64,000 bases of DNA from Alteromonas sp. KUL106 (GCF_009811415.1 NZ_BLIG01000001.1:62001-126000), one strand, 5' to 3'. Positions 1 to 9,847 are shown, counted from the first letter of the stretch. Notes: generated from the sequence alone by a model not told the origin. Translations and numbers: made by a program.

Positions 1-1239
1 AGGCTTTACGCCCCCTTTTATTTATCCACCGACCAGCTGCTTTCAAGCGTTAACCTTTCACCATCGATTGCCACAACGCCGCTCTTAAAAGTACAAGGGG
101 AAGTAACGGGTGTGAGCAGTCGCTTAGATAACGCGCTTCGAGTTCAAGACGCGCCATCAAAAATATCGATAAGCAGTTATCCTATTCATGACGCAGGAAA
201 GCACGCGCTAGTATTTGATTCATTGCTACATTCATCCACTACCTCTACATCTCAATCATCGGCACAGTGGAATAATCAGCTAGATACCCTGTGGCAAAAG
301 TTTGTTGGCGGTGAAGGCGTGTTTATTAATCAGCAGTTAGCGTATGAGAACGATATACAGCTAGGAGACATTTTAACCGTTTCAAATATAACCCTTGGAC
401 AGTCAGGCAACGCTACAGTTAATGCGCAAATATCACAGTCTGAATTACAGAAGAACTTAGCCGTCTTTTCAGATGTGCCTACGTGGAAAGTACTCGGTAT
501 TTACCCTGATTATGGAAATCTAAATGGTCAGGTATTAGTTCCACTTCCCTTCTTTGCAACGCAAGATGATACGGTCAAAAACGCATTATTTTCTGGCGTA
601 ATGGCGCTGTCCCCAAAGGACCAAACTCGTAAAGTTGAAAAGAAGAGCGCTCCAAATAAGAACGATAATGACGTTGAAAGAAGTGAAGGGTTTCCGGCCT
701 TTGTTAAGGCAAACAGCCTTGAATTTAAAGCTCAAGTAGAAAAAGCGCTGAACGAACAACCCCACATGCAAGGCAAATACACCCTGTATGCTAAGCAAGA
801 CTTACTCGATGTTTCTATGCAAACCTTTGACCGGACCTTCGTGTTAACCAATGGTCTTAACATTACAACGCTGCTGGTTGCAGGTATAGCATTTGCAGTT
901 TCACTTACGGTATTAACCCTTGGTAGCGCTGCACAGCTATCGGTGCTCAGGGCCATTGGAATAAGTCAAATCAAAGTAAAATTTGCCCTGTTTATGCAGT
1001 ACATGTTGCTGTGTTTTGTTTCCGCGCTTCTCGCTATTCCTTTCGGTATCTATTTAGCTTACGTATTCATTCATTTGGTCAACAGACATGCGTTCAACTG
1101 GACATATCCGTTGGCTATTGACTTACCTGTAATCGCGTCAAGTGCAGGCTGGTCTCTGCTTATCGTATCGCTGGTACTTATGCTCCCACTAGGCAAGTTA
1201 AAGCCTAAAATCGATTTAAGGCAGGAGGTTCAGCTATGA
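1..1239 (+). CDS. FtsX-like ABC transporter permease, C-terminal part (5' end outside window)
   Basis: The reading frame is open from base 1 through the stop at 1237-1239, so the gene begins upstream of the window; the GTG at 112 is only an internal codon. The visible part is a periplasmic domain followed by four hydrophobic segments in the last 130 residues. The first of these is followed by the stretch SVLRAIGIS, typical of the FtsX/MacB permease fold. Permeases of this type work with an ATPase in lipoprotein or lipid handling at the inner membrane. The next gene is an AttH/CrtC-like lipoprotein, an association known from attachment-type (AttEFGH-like) ABC systems, so I infer a permease of that class. 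The family is clear; the substrate is unknown. Confidence 0.8.
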   Translation, partial: RLYAPFYLSTDQLLSSVNLSPSIATTPLLKVQGEVTGVSSRLDNALRVQDAPSKISISSYPIHDAGKHALVFDSLLHSSTTSTSQSSAQWNNQLDTLWQKFVGGEGVFINQQLAYENDIQLGDILTVSNITLGQSGNATVNAQISQSELQKNLAVFSDVPTWKVLGIYPDYGNLNGQVLVPLPFFATQDDTVKNALFSGVMALSPKDQTRKVEKKSAPNKNDNDVERSEGFPAFVKANSLEFKAQVEKALNEQPHMQGKYTLYAKQDLLDVSMQTFDRTFVLTNGLNITTLLVAGIAFAVSLTVLTLGSAAQLSVLRAIGISQIKVKFALFMQYMLLCFVSALLAIPFGIYLAYVFIHLVNRHAFNWTYPLAIDLPVIASSAGWSLLIVSLVLMLPLGKLKPKIDLRQEVQL

Positions 1240-1305
1240 GACAATACACGGCTAAGAAATCAACAACACACTTATCAAGATACTGTTATAAAACAATGGG
1301 TAAGG

Positions 1306-2634
1306 TTGTTAAAAGAACGAGCAGAGAAAGAGATCTGGCAAATAGCGTTCTCTGCAAAACTCAGTGTTATTGCCGTGTGTTGTTTATTAACCGCTTGCGG
1401 TTCGCCTGATGACGGTACGAACAATGAAGTAAATAACGCTCCGAACCGCTTCTTCGGAAACATGGAAACCAGCGCCCGCTTTGCTTCCGTAGAGCGTAAT
1501 TCGCCCTTAACGCTACCTTCAGATCATAAAAGCCATCCTGACTTTCAGCTTGAATGGTGGTATCTAACCTTCGTTCTGGAAAATGAAACAGGCGAAGCGC
1601 TAGGCCTTCAATATACCCTCTTTCGTTTTAATACCAATGACGATGAGAATACCGATGCCACTAACGATAGCTGGTCAAACGGACAGCAATGGATGGGGCA
1701 TGCCTCACTTCATACCATCAACACGCATTACTTTGAAGAAAGCTTTGCTTCAGGTGGCGTGGGCAACGCGTTTGTGAAATCACAACCGTTTAGTGCAGTG
1801 ATAGATGATTGGACGTGGCAAGGTGTAGCGCAAGAATTAAATAACAATAGCGAACGCGAAAGCAAAGCTATGTTCCCCTCTACGTTGTCTTTTGCATTTG
1901 GACAGCCCAAGCAAGTTACGCCAACCACGTCAGAAAAAGAAGCGCAAAAGCCTTCAGAACCAACCGCAATAACGAAAGAGCAAAAGCTCAATAAAGCCGC
2001 TGTAGACGTTTCACTGCACCTTACTGCTTCAGGCCCTTTTGTGAAGCACGGAGAAAGAGGCTATAGCCAAAAGACCCAAGACGGACGGCTACGCTCTTAT
2101 TACTACAGCCAGCCTTTTATTGAGGCTCAGGGCACGATTAACGTTGAAGGCAAAGTATTTAACGTAACAGGCAAAGGCTGGTTTGATCATGAATGGACCA
2201 GTCATTTGGCAAACAATCAAGCCATGGGCTGGGATTGGTTCTCACTGCACTTTGATAATGGCAGCAAGTTGATGGCTTTTCGCATGCACGCTACCAACCA
2301 GAACGAGAAAGATAGTGAAAATAGTGGCGAAAACCACATGAACGAGATCTACACGACCGCTAGCTATATCACTGAAAATGGAGACAAAGAAACCCTGAGC
2401 GCAGATGATATTTCTATCTCGCCGATACAGCGTGAAATGATAGAGCGGGAAAATCGCAGCCACCTTGTTCCTGTTCAATGGAAAATAATGATCCCGTCAA
2501 AAAACATCGATGTGTCTGTCTCTGCTTTTAAGAAAGACCAATGGAATGACAGCGTTTTCCCTTACTACGAAGGGCGCGTTGAAATAGAAGGAAGCCACTC
2601 GGGGAGTGGTTTTATGGAATTAACGGGGTACTAA
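1306..2634 (+). CDS. AttH/CrtC-like lipocalin-fold lipoprotein
   Basis: The 442-residue product has a hydrophobic segment ending in a lipobox (LLTAC, Cys about residue 31), so it is probably a lipoprotein. The family signatures EWWY near residue 83 and GWFDHEWTSH followed by MGWDWFSLHF near residues 290-310 mark the AttH/CrtC (hydroxyneurosporene synthase-like) two-domain lipocalin fold. The function of AttH homologues is poorly known; with the upstream permease it probably forms an envelope ABC system. The start is doubtful. The frame used here opens with TTG at 1306, which has no well-spaced ribosome site. An excellent site (AGGAGG at 1223-1228) precedes an ATG at 1236 that overlaps the previous stop (ATGA) but lies in another frame, closed near 1408. 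This suggests a frameshift in the first 150 bases. Confidence 0.75.
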   Translation: MLKERAEKEIWQIAFSAKLSVIAVCCLLTACGSPDDGTNNEVNNAPNRFFGNMETSARFASVERNSPLTLPSDHKSHPDFQLEWWYLTFVLENETGEALGLQYTLFRFNTNDDENTDATNDSWSNGQQWMGHASLHTINTHYFEESFASGGVGNAFVKSQPFSAVIDDWTWQGVAQELNNNSERESKAMFPSTLSFAFGQPKQVTPTTSEKEAQKPSEPTAITKEQKLNKAAVDVSLHLTASGPFVKHGERGYSQKTQDGRLRSYYYSQPFIEAQGTINVEGKVFNVTGKGWFDHEWTSHLANNQAMGWDWFSLHFDNGSKLMAFRMHATNQNEKDSENSGENHMNEIYTTASYITENGDKETLSADDISISPIQREMIERENRSHLVPVQWKIMIPSKNIDVSVSAFKKDQWNDSVFPYYEGRVEIEGSHSGSGFMELTGY

Positions 2635-2691
2635 GGACCTGTTGACCTACTTATTGTGATGCAACAAATGTACAGAAAAGAACATTAGGCC

Positions 2692-3630
2692 CTAGTAAAT
2701 AGACCAGTTGATGCGTTCGCTAAGCGAGGTCAATGCGGCGACACCAAGCTGGGAATTACCGACGCTGTTGAGCGCGGGTGAGAATACGCAAATCGAGAAT
2801 CGGCCAGGTACTACAGCAACAATACCACCGCCTACCCCGCTTTTGCCAGGCAAGCCTACCTTGAATGCGAAGCTACCGGCTTCATCGTACATGCCGCTGG
2901 TCGCTAGCAGGGCGTTCACCTGTTTGGTTTGGTACGGCGTAAGCACTTGCTCGTTGGCGCACGTTGAAAAACCGGCATTAGCAAGAAAACTGGTAGCGCG
3001 CGCCAAATCTTCACAGCTCATTTCTAATGCGCAGTTGTGGAAATAGTTTCGGAGCACATCTTCCACCTCATTTTCGAAGTTACCATAGGCTTTCATTAAA
3101 TAAGCCATCGCCGCATTGCGAGAGCGGTGCTCAAATTCCGACTCTGCCACGATTTTGTTAACGACAATGTCTCCGTTACAGCTTAAGCGCCGTACGAAAT
3201 CCCGCATGGCAATAAAGGGGGAGGCAAAACGGGACTGCACCATATCACTCACCACCAGCGCCCCGGCATTGATAAAGGGGTTACGTGGAATGCCGTTTTC
3301 ATACTCTAACTGCACAAGCGAGTTAAACGGCAGACCCGAAGGCTCGCATCCTACGCGCTCCCACATCGTGTCACCATAGTGATTCATCGCCAACACTAAG
3401 TTGAACACCTTCGATATACTTTGAATAGAAAAAGGAACGCTTGCATCGCCAATAGAAGTAATTCGCCCTTCGATATCACAAATTGAAATACCAAACTGTC
3501 GCGGATTTACCGTCGCCAAAGCAGGAATGTAGTCAGCCACCTTCCCCATCCCCAACATAGGTTCCACTTCTTCAAAAATATCTTGAAGTAACGACAGCAT
3601 TTCGTTTTCCATTCTCTGTAATGTCCTCAT
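2692..3630 (-). CDS. glsA: Glutaminase
   Basis: A 312-residue protein of the serine-dependent beta-lactamase-fold glutaminase family, which hydrolyses L-glutamine to glutamate and ammonia in the cytoplasm. The catalytic Ser-Lys pair is visible in QSISK (Ser71, Lys74), and the conserved [11 protein letters not shown] block follows around residue 137. Length matches the bacterial family (about 305-310). The first ATG has no clear ribosome site; the Met at residue 7 would give a 306-residue protein nearer the usual length and is an equally good start. It is a single gene preceded on its strand by a strong hairpin at 3640-3680, so it is transcriptionally separate from the phosphatase gene upstream. 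Confidence 0.93.
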   Translation of the reverse strand: MRTLQRMENEMLSLLQDIFEEVEPMLGMGKVADYIPALATVNPRQFGISICDIEGRITSIGDASVPFSIQSISKVFNLVLAMNHYGDTMWERVGCEPSGLPFNSLVQLEYENGIPRNPFINAGALVVSDMVQSRFASPFIAMRDFVRRLSCNGDIVVNKIVAESEFEHRSRNAAMAYLMKAYGNFENEVEDVLRNYFHNCALEMSCEDLARATSFLANAGFSTCANEQVLTPYQTKQVNALLATSGMYDEAGSFAFKVGLPGKSGVGGGIVAVVPGRFSICVFSPALNSVGNSQLGVAALTSLSERINWSIY

Positions 3631-3639
3631 TCTTTACCG

Positions 3640-3680
3640 ATAAAAAGAAAGCGCCTGTTATGCATAACATTGGCGCTTTA
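3640..3680 (-). terminator. Rho-independent terminator after the alkaline phosphatase gene
   Basis: On the minus strand AAAGCGCC (3679-3672) pairs with GGCGCTTT (3655-3648), an 8-bp stem with a loop of 16 bases, followed by CTTTTT. It lies 150 bases past the phosphatase stop and just before the glutaminase start. Confidence 0.7.
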
Positions 3681-3831
3681 CTTGTGACTTGGCAGATTTC
3701 AAATCAATAAAAGATTTGAATTAATTTTTTGCAGTGCCAATCCTCTTTAAATCATTAAAACCAACGTCGTGTTTGTCTGACGAGGGCTCTATGTTTGTAG
3801 ATACTTTCTTTTCTTGAGGCGCGATCTTTAG

Positions 3832-5190
3832 CTACTGCTTTTTATTGATAAAACCGAAGATTTTCTTCGCGATATCCGTATTATCTATTTGCCCCATAAA
3901 TGATTGATAGCCAGCACCAAAGGCAAACACCTCAACATCCACGCCCGTATGACCACCGGTCGTCCAGCCTGTGTTGGTTTTAGTGTCTAAGAAGGTTTTC
4001 ACTGCCATAAAGCGTGTCTTATCATCTTGGTTAGATACGCTATCAAGCGTAGCAAGCTCTTCCTCGCTCAAAGTCAAACCAAGCTTATTCGCAACAAATT
4101 CGCCAGGATTGTCTTCGTTAGCCATTTCAAGCGCAATGGTCATCACCGATGCAGACATTGATTTCAAATGCTCTGGGCTCCAGCGGTAGTCGCCATTTGC
4201 CCCAATTGTTAAACCGCCCGTACTGTGATCAGCCGTTAGCACTACCAAGGTATCTGGATGCGCTGCGACGTAGTCGCGCAAATATTCCATTGTTAACGCT
4301 AAATCGTGCATTTCAGCCATCGCAGAAGCAATGTCATTAGAATGACCGGCCCAATCGACTTGGCTAGCTTCCACTAAAAGAAAGTAGCCATTGTCATTTT
4401 CTAAATGCTTAATCGCGTTTTCTACCAAGTACTCGAGGCGATTTTTTCGCTCGTCATCAAGTACTGCAGGAAGCGCGACAGGAGCAAATAAGCCCAGTAC
4501 GTTGCTGCCTTGCGGTACTGTTGCTAATTGATCATATGAATCGGCGTGCACGTAGCCTGCGTCGATGAATTCGGCCAAGATGTCTCTGTCGTCACGTTCA
4601 AAATATGAGGTGCCGCCACCTAACATAACGTCTGCGACAAATTCACCGTCTACGCGAACATCGAAAAAATCCTCAGCGATTTCATTGTAATTCTTTCGGC
4701 TTTCATTGTGAGCGATATAAGAAGCCGGCGTCGCATGAACAATTTGAGAGGTTACCGCTAAACCCGTTCGCATGCCTTTACTTTTGGCATGATACATTAC
4801 CGAGTTCACAGGCTGTTTATTTACATCGACGCCAATTGCACCATTATAAGACTTAATGCCGGTCGCAAGTGCTGTAGCCGCTGCCGCCGAGTCTGTTACA
4901 TAGCCAGAAACCGATGCAGGGTAAGTCGACGCATTACCCACTAGAATATCGTCGAACACCACGGGTTCTATGTGGGGAGTAGAAGGGTCGTCGACATAGT
5001 TGCGATATGCCGTTGTATAAGCAGGCCCCATGCCGTCGGCCACAACCATAATAATATTTTTCGGTACCGATTCAGGCTGGACGTTATTTGAGTTGGCAGT
5101 ATGACTTGAAGGTTCAGTGACACCGCAACTCGCAAGAACGGCGATTGACGCACAGCTTAAAACGGATGTGCGAAAAAATTGTTTAATCAT
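3832..5190 (-). CDS. Alkaline phosphatase (PhoA family), predicted lipoprotein
   Basis: The 452-residue product begins with a lipoprotein signal peptide (VLASC, Cys22). The metal-binding and catalytic motifs of the PhoA family are present: VVADGMGPAY (Asp52), the nucleophile serine in YVTDSAAAATALATG (Asp100-Ser101), VDWAGHSND, LTADHSTGG and TTGGHTGVDV. It should hydrolyse phosphomonoesters in the periplasm or at the outer membrane to release phosphate. It is a single gene between cheV and glutaminase, with 231 bases upstream in which I could not identify a convincing Pho box. Length is normal for the family and all key residues appear intact. Confidence 0.93.
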   Translation of the reverse strand: MIKQFFRTSVLSCASIAVLASCGVTEPSSHTANSNNVQPESVPKNIIMVVADGMGPAYTTAYRNYVDDPSTPHIEPVVFDDILVGNASTYPASVSGYVTDSAAAATALATGIKSYNGAIGVDVNKQPVNSVMYHAKSKGMRTGLAVTSQIVHATPASYIAHNESRKNYNEIAEDFFDVRVDGEFVADVMLGGGTSYFERDDRDILAEFIDAGYVHADSYDQLATVPQGSNVLGLFAPVALPAVLDDERKNRLEYLVENAIKHLENDNGYFLLVEASQVDWAGHSNDIASAMAEMHDLALTMEYLRDYVAAHPDTLVVLTADHSTGGLTIGANGDYRWSPEHLKSMSASVMTIALEMANEDNPGEFVANKLGLTLSEEELATLDSVSNQDDKTRFMAVKTFLDTKTNTGWTTGGHTGVDVEVFAFGAGYQSFMGQIDNTDIAKKIFGFINKKQ

Positions 5191-5421
5191 TTAAACTTCC
5201 CTGAGTAAGTAAAGGTATCTGACCGCATTTTTCTAGATGCAGATACTAAGGAACGACGCTATCGCTCTCATTCGAAGTAAGTGCTTAAGTTTTATAAAGC
5301 GATAAAACCCGATAGTGTAATTCAGGCAAGCCAGATGCTCAAAGCTTTTGGATAAAATAACGTCTCCATAAGATGACCATCTGTTCACCCTTTAAAACTA
5401 GCGCCTGTCGGGGAAAGGTTT

Positions 5422-6390
5422 TTACTTTTCAGTCGTGTCTAAATATTCGCGCAGGCGCTGCTGTGCAACGTCGACGAGCATATCGGGCTGGAATTTTGAG
5501 ATAAATCGATTACATCCCACCTTTTCTACCATCGCATCGTTGAAGCTACCGCTTAGCGACGTATTAAGCGCAATGAACAAGTCACTCATTCTTGGATCAC
5601 TACGTACCTCAGATGTCAGGCGATACCCGTCCATCTCCGGCATTTCAGCATCGGTAAACATGAGTAATATCTCATCCGTGGGATTTTTTCCTTCATCAGC
5701 CCACTTCTTAAGCAAAGCCAATGCTTCAGCTCCGTTTTTACGTTCTATAATGGAAATGCCTAGCTGCTCAAGCGTATCTCTGATTTGTTTTCTTGCTGTG
5801 CTCGAATCGTCGACAATCAGCACTTTCTTACCCAAAAAGTGATTAACAATGTCTTTATCTAAGACCTCTTCGGAAATTGACGTGTCGTAATCGATAATTT
5901 CCGCCAGTACTTTTTCGACGTCAATGATCTCTACCAGCTCTTGTTTACCCTCAACATTCACCTGAGTTATGGCGGTTAAATAGTTCGACTTTCCAATTGC
6001 TGAAGGTGGCGGCTGTATCGCGCTCCAAGAAGTATTCACGATGTTCTTAACGTTACCAATGATAAAACCCTGAACACTTCTGTTATATTCAGTAATGATT
6101 ACGTTTTTTGCGGTTTCTTCCGTGGATACGTTTCGCATTTTGATCGCCTGACGCAAATCGATAATAGGGATTGAACTCCCCCGATAGTTCATCACACCTC
6201 TGAGATTGTGGTGAGAGCCTGGCATGATGTTGAGTTTTGGAACATTAATGACTTCTTTAATTTTAAAGACGTTCATCGCAAAAATATGTCGCGTTCCAAG
6301 CTGAAACATCAATAATTCAAGCCTGTTTTCTCCAACAAGCTTGGTTCTTTGATCAACTGACGACAGTACACTGCTACTCATAAAACCCAC
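5422..6390 (-). CDS. cheV: Chemotaxis protein CheV (CheW domain plus response receiver)
   Basis: The N-terminal CheW-like domain (about residues 20-165) couples receptors to the CheA kinase. A receiver domain follows (about 187-315) with the acidic pair Asp194/Asp195 and phosphoacceptor Asp247 in FTDAEMPEMDG. The order and the length of 322 residues are those of CheV, an adaptor thought to tune chemoreceptor arrays by phosphorylation. The start is probably the Met at residue 4 (MSSSVLSSVDQRT, a common CheV opening) rather than the first Met. It is not in an operon with other chemotaxis genes, which is usual for cheV. Confidence 0.93.
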   Translation of the reverse strand: MGFMSSSVLSSVDQRTKLVGENRLELLMFQLGTRHIFAMNVFKIKEVINVPKLNIMPGSHHNLRGVMNYRGSSIPIIDLRQAIKMRNVSTEETAKNVIITEYNRSVQGFIIGNVKNIVNTSWSAIQPPPSAIGKSNYLTAITQVNVEGKQELVEIIDVEKVLAEIIDYDTSISEEVLDKDIVNHFLGKKVLIVDDSSTARKQIRDTLEQLGISIIERKNGAEALALLKKWADEGKNPTDEILLMFTDAEMPEMDGYRLTSEVRSDPRMSDLFIALNTSLSGSFNDAMVEKVGCNRFISKFQPDMLVDVAQQRLREYLDTTEK

Positions 6391-6927
6391 TTTTTCTCAT
6401 AATATCAATTAGCTAGCGAAAGTATTGTAGAAACGTCTCAGCTAAATTTACACGCAATAAATCTACCCTGACCACTCACACAATACCATTACCCTTTTTG
6501 CTAATAGACTGATTGCATAATCAACAGCGTGCTCAGTTTACAACACCAAAGCTAGGCAAACACGCCATTACTATTTGTTCCCGCGTCTGAAACAGCACTG
6601 TTCATCATCTTGGCTCTTTACCATGATGGTGATCGCTGCCTTAGTTCTCAGAGCAAGCTACCAACAATCCGCTGTAGCTCTCAACAGCGTTTGAGAGCCC
6701 GATATCCTATCGCACGCTTCCCCGATGCAATTATCTAACTCACCACACATAAACTACTTAATGGTATGTCCTTATACACACATTCACAAAATAAATGACC
6801 GCAATGCAAAATATATATTTCTCTTATCCCAATTCCGGCACTAGGATGAAATGGAATCAACGGGAACGCCCTACAGCGTAAACATAAACAACGTTAAGTA
6901 TTTTAATTATAGTCGGGAGAGACGCTC
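6391..6927. other. 537-base intergenic region between divergent cheV and aceA
   Basis: No convincing gene is seen. It holds the promoters of the divergent cheV and aceA genes. A perfect 8-bp inverted repeat with a 6-base loop lies at 6677-6698 (GCTCTCAA/TTGAGAGC) with no T run, so it is more likely an operator or RNA structure than a terminator. A GTAT-N6-ATAC element occurs at 6764-6777. The 9-mer TATACACAC (6773-6781) recurs upstream of malate synthase at 9804-9812. The aceA ribosome site GGGAGAG lies 7 bases before its ATG. Confidence 0.5.
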
Positions 6928-8523
6928 ATGTCGCAATATCAACAAGACATTGATAACTTCGCCACATTAAAGGCAGCACAAAACGGAACTTGGGAAGGCA
7001 TTAATCCAGAGTTCGCTGCACGCATGAAGGTACAAAACCGTTTCAAGACTGGTTTAGACATTGCTCGCTACACTGCAAGCATCATGCGCAAAGACATGGC
7101 TGAATATGACGCAGATTCGTCTCAGTACACACAGTCGCTAGGCTGCTGGCATGGCTTTATAGGTCAACAGAAAATGCTTTCTGTTAAAAAGCATCAAGGC
7201 ACAACCAATAAAAGTTACCTTTATCTTTCAGGCTGGATGGTAGCAGCACTACGTTCTGAATTTGGTCCTCTTCCTGACCAATCAATGCATGAGAAAACGT
7301 CAGTTTCTGCACTTATCGAAGAGCTTTACACTTTCCTTCGTCAAGCGGATGCGCGTGAACTGGGCGACCTATTCCACAAACTAGACGACGCTAAGAAAAA
7401 CGGCGGTGATGTAGCTGCAATTCAAGCTGAAATCGACAACTACGAAACGCATGTAGTACCAATCATTGCTGACATCGACGCAGGCTTTGGTAACGAAGAA
7501 GCAACCTACTTACTTGCAAAACAAATGATTGAAGCGGGTGCATGCTGTATTCAAATTGAAAACCAAGTATCAGATGCGAAGCAATGTGGTCACCAAGACG
7601 GTAAAGTAACGGTACCACACGAAGATTTCCTAGCGAAAATTAACGCAGTACGTTACGCATTCCTTGAACTAGGTGTTGATGAAGGTGTAATTGTTGCACG
7701 TACTGACTCATTAGGTGCTGGTCTAACTCAGAAGATCCCTGTATCTACCTCAGAGGGCGACCTAGCCGCTCAGTACAACGCGTTCCTTAAAACTACTGAA
7801 GTTGCAGGTGTTGAAGACCTAACTGAAGGTGACCTAGTGCTTAAGCAAGGTGGCAAACTTGTTAAGCCTGAGCGCTTACCAAACGGTTTATTCCGCTTTA
7901 AAGACAACACTGGCTTTGACCGTGTAGTACTTGACTGTGTAACGTCACTTAAGCACGGTGCTGACCTGCTTTGGATTGAGACTGAAAAACCTCACGTTGG
8001 TCAAATCGCTGAAATGGTTAACGCTATTCGCGAGCAGGTACCAAACGCCAAGCTGGTATACAACAACTCTCCATCGTTCAACTGGACGCTTAACTTCCGC
8101 CAGCAAGTATTTGATGCTTGGAGCGAAGAAGGTAAAGATGTTTCTGGTTACGACCGCGCGAAACTGATGTCTGCTGACTACGATGACAGCGAACTTGCAA
8201 CAGCGGCTGACGAGAAGATTAAGAGCTTCCAAGCTGATGCAGCACGTGAAGCAGGTATCTTCCACCACCTTATCACGCTACCGACTTATCATACGGCAGC
8301 ACTGTCTACTGACAACCTTGCGAAAGGTTACTTCGGTGAAGAAGGCATGCTTGCTTATGTACGCGGCGTTCAGCGTCAAGAAATTCGCCAAGGTCTAGCG
8401 TGCGTTAAGCACCAAGCCATGGCAGGTTCTGACCTAGGTGATACGCACAAAGAGTACTTCTCTGGTGAAGGTGCACTAAAAGCGTCGGGTGAAGACAACA
8501 CCATGAACCAGTTTGACGTATAA
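6928..8523 (+). CDS. aceA: Isocitrate lyase
   Basis: The 531-residue enzyme cleaves isocitrate to glyoxylate and succinate, the first step of the glyoxylate shunt. The catalytic cysteine lies in KQCGHQDGK (Cys220), the counterpart of the KKCGH motif of other lyases. Other conserved blocks include DIDAGFGNEEATYLL and VYNNSPSFNW. The length is that of the long form found in Pseudomonas and Alteromonas rather than the 434-residue E. coli type. A strong ribosome site precedes the ATG. It is monocistronic with a good terminator at 8572-8595. The LysR regulator and malate synthase downstream complete the shunt, which supports growth on acetate or fatty acids. Confidence 0.97.
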   Translation: MSQYQQDIDNFATLKAAQNGTWEGINPEFAARMKVQNRFKTGLDIARYTASIMRKDMAEYDADSSQYTQSLGCWHGFIGQQKMLSVKKHQGTTNKSYLYLSGWMVAALRSEFGPLPDQSMHEKTSVSALIEELYTFLRQADARELGDLFHKLDDAKKNGGDVAAIQAEIDNYETHVVPIIADIDAGFGNEEATYLLAKQMIEAGACCIQIENQVSDAKQCGHQDGKVTVPHEDFLAKINAVRYAFLELGVDEGVIVARTDSLGAGLTQKIPVSTSEGDLAAQYNAFLKTTEVAGVEDLTEGDLVLKQGGKLVKPERLPNGLFRFKDNTGFDRVVLDCVTSLKHGADLLWIETEKPHVGQIAEMVNAIREQVPNAKLVYNNSPSFNWTLNFRQQVFDAWSEEGKDVSGYDRAKLMSADYDDSELATAADEKIKSFQADAAREAGIFHHLITLPTYHTAALSTDNLAKGYFGEEGMLAYVRGVQRQEIRQGLACVKHQAMAGSDLGDTHKEYFSGEGALKASGEDNTMNQFDV

Positions 8524-8571
8524 GGTCAAACAGCAATGAGTTAAACGGAAAGTATCCCAACCTTTCCTACA

Positions 8572-8595
8572 GGGCACCTTCGGGTGCCCTTTTTT
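8572..8595 (+). terminator. Rho-independent terminator of aceA
   Basis: GGGCACC (8572-8578), a TTCG tetraloop, GGTGCCC (8583-8589), then six T. It is 49 bases after the aceA stop. Confidence 0.95.
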
Positions 8596-8805
8596 GTGCG
8601 TATCATTCACTCCACTTATACTTTTTACGTTAAATAAAACAAACCATATTTTTATAACTTTCATAAAAAACCTGTATATTAATTAATTTTCAATAGCTTA
8701 TAAGTATAAAAACACGCAAATTAAGACTAAACGCTTATCTGACATCGAAATAAAAAAGCTTTATAATAGCTGTGTTTAATTAGGTTTAAGAAGAGCATTA
8801 GAATA

Positions 8806-9750
8806 ATGAATATAGCGAAGGTCGACCTGAATTTATTGGTTTATTTAGATGTGCTGTTACGCGAAGGAAGTGTAACGAAAGCCGCAAACCAGCTAAGCAT
8901 TACTCAGCCAGCAATGAGTAACGGCCTAAAGCGCCTTCGCGATTTGTTTAAAGATCCGCTTTTAGTTCGTACCAGCGATGGAATGACCCCAACTAAACGC
9001 GCGTTAGAGCTGCAGCCTATTATTCGCGATGTACTTAGCCGATTAGAAAGCTCCATTCAGCCGGAAACTGATTTCGACCCTTTAACCAGTGACAGAACCT
9101 TCCGCATTATGACCAGTGACTATGCGGAAAGTACGTTGTTGCTAGAGTTAGTTGGACGGCTTGCCGATTTAGCACCTAATATTACCCTTGACCTTATTAC
9201 ACCGAGCGACGTGACGTTTCACGACGTTGAGCAAGGCAAAGTAGACATGGCAATCAACCGCTTCGACGAGCTTCCTCTGTCGTTTCACCAAAAAGTGATT
9301 TGGTATGATACCTTTAGCTGCGTAATGAGCGCCGACCATCCCCTTGTAGAAAAATGCAATCTTGAGGGTTACCTGAGCGCCCAACACATTTGGGTGAGTA
9401 AGACAGGGTTTGGCGTTGGCGTAGGTATCGATCCGAACGAAGTGCAAAAATTGGGTTGGGTTGATGCTGAACTAACAAAAATTGGTAAACAACGGGCAAT
9501 TCGCGTGTTTACTCGCCATTACCATGCAGCCCTTCAAATTGCGAAAAAGCAGAAGCTTATTGCTACCTTGCCGAGTAAAGCTGCCCGCTTATTTAAACAC
9601 GACCCTGACGTGGTGATTAAAGAGCCGCCTTTTGACATACCACCTATCGCGCTGAAAATGGCATGGAGTGCCCTACTTCATCACGATGCAGGTCACATTT
9701 GGTTGCGCCGATTAATCAGCGACGTGGCCAGTGAAATGAATGCAGGCTAA
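8806..9750 (+). CDS. LysR-family transcriptional regulator
   Basis: A 314-residue LysR-type regulator. The winged helix-turn-helix occupies about residues 5-63 ([19 protein letters not shown] is the recognition region), followed by a periplasmic-binding-protein-like effector domain. The N-terminus [17 protein letters not shown] resembles the NodD/NahR/SyrM branch. It lies between isocitrate lyase and malate synthase and on the same strand, so I infer that it regulates one or both; the effector is unknown. About 200 bases of AT-rich sequence upstream should hold its own promoter. Confidence 0.93.
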   Translation: MNIAKVDLNLLVYLDVLLREGSVTKAANQLSITQPAMSNGLKRLRDLFKDPLLVRTSDGMTPTKRALELQPIIRDVLSRLESSIQPETDFDPLTSDRTFRIMTSDYAESTLLLELVGRLADLAPNITLDLITPSDVTFHDVEQGKVDMAINRFDELPLSFHQKVIWYDTFSCVMSADHPLVEKCNLEGYLSAQHIWVSKTGFGVGVGIDPNEVQKLGWVDAELTKIGKQRAIRVFTRHYHAALQIAKKQKLIATLPSKAARLFKHDPDVVIKEPPFDIPPIALKMAWSALLHHDAGHIWLRRLISDVASEMNAG

Positions 9751-9795
9751 ACATTCATAAGATATATGGCAAAAATACAAACCATAAATTAAAAA

Positions 9796-9847
9796 ACTAT
9801 CTCTATACACACTACACTGGGTTAACAGACAAATGTATAGAGGTAGT
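9796..9847 (+). promoter_or_regulatory. Inverted repeat enclosing the ribosome binding site of malate synthase
   Basis: The 14-base left arm 9796-9809 (ACTATCTCTATACA) is complementary to 9834-9847 (TGTATAGAGGTAGT) at 13 positions, and the remaining pair is a U-G wobble in RNA. The loop is 24 bases. The right arm includes the AGGTAG ribosome site immediately before the ATG at 9849. If transcription starts upstream of 9796 the mRNA can hide the ribosome site; as DNA, the arms (CTATACA/TGTATAG) could instead be a regulator operator. Confidence 0.6.

Noticed and set aside
3711..3830. Possible small gene between glutaminase and phosphatase genes
   Set aside because: No frame with a ribosome site was found; the stretch is explained as the 3' region of the phosphatase transcript.
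5435..5842. 135-codon plus-strand frame
   Set aside because: It is antisense to the receiver domain of CheV.
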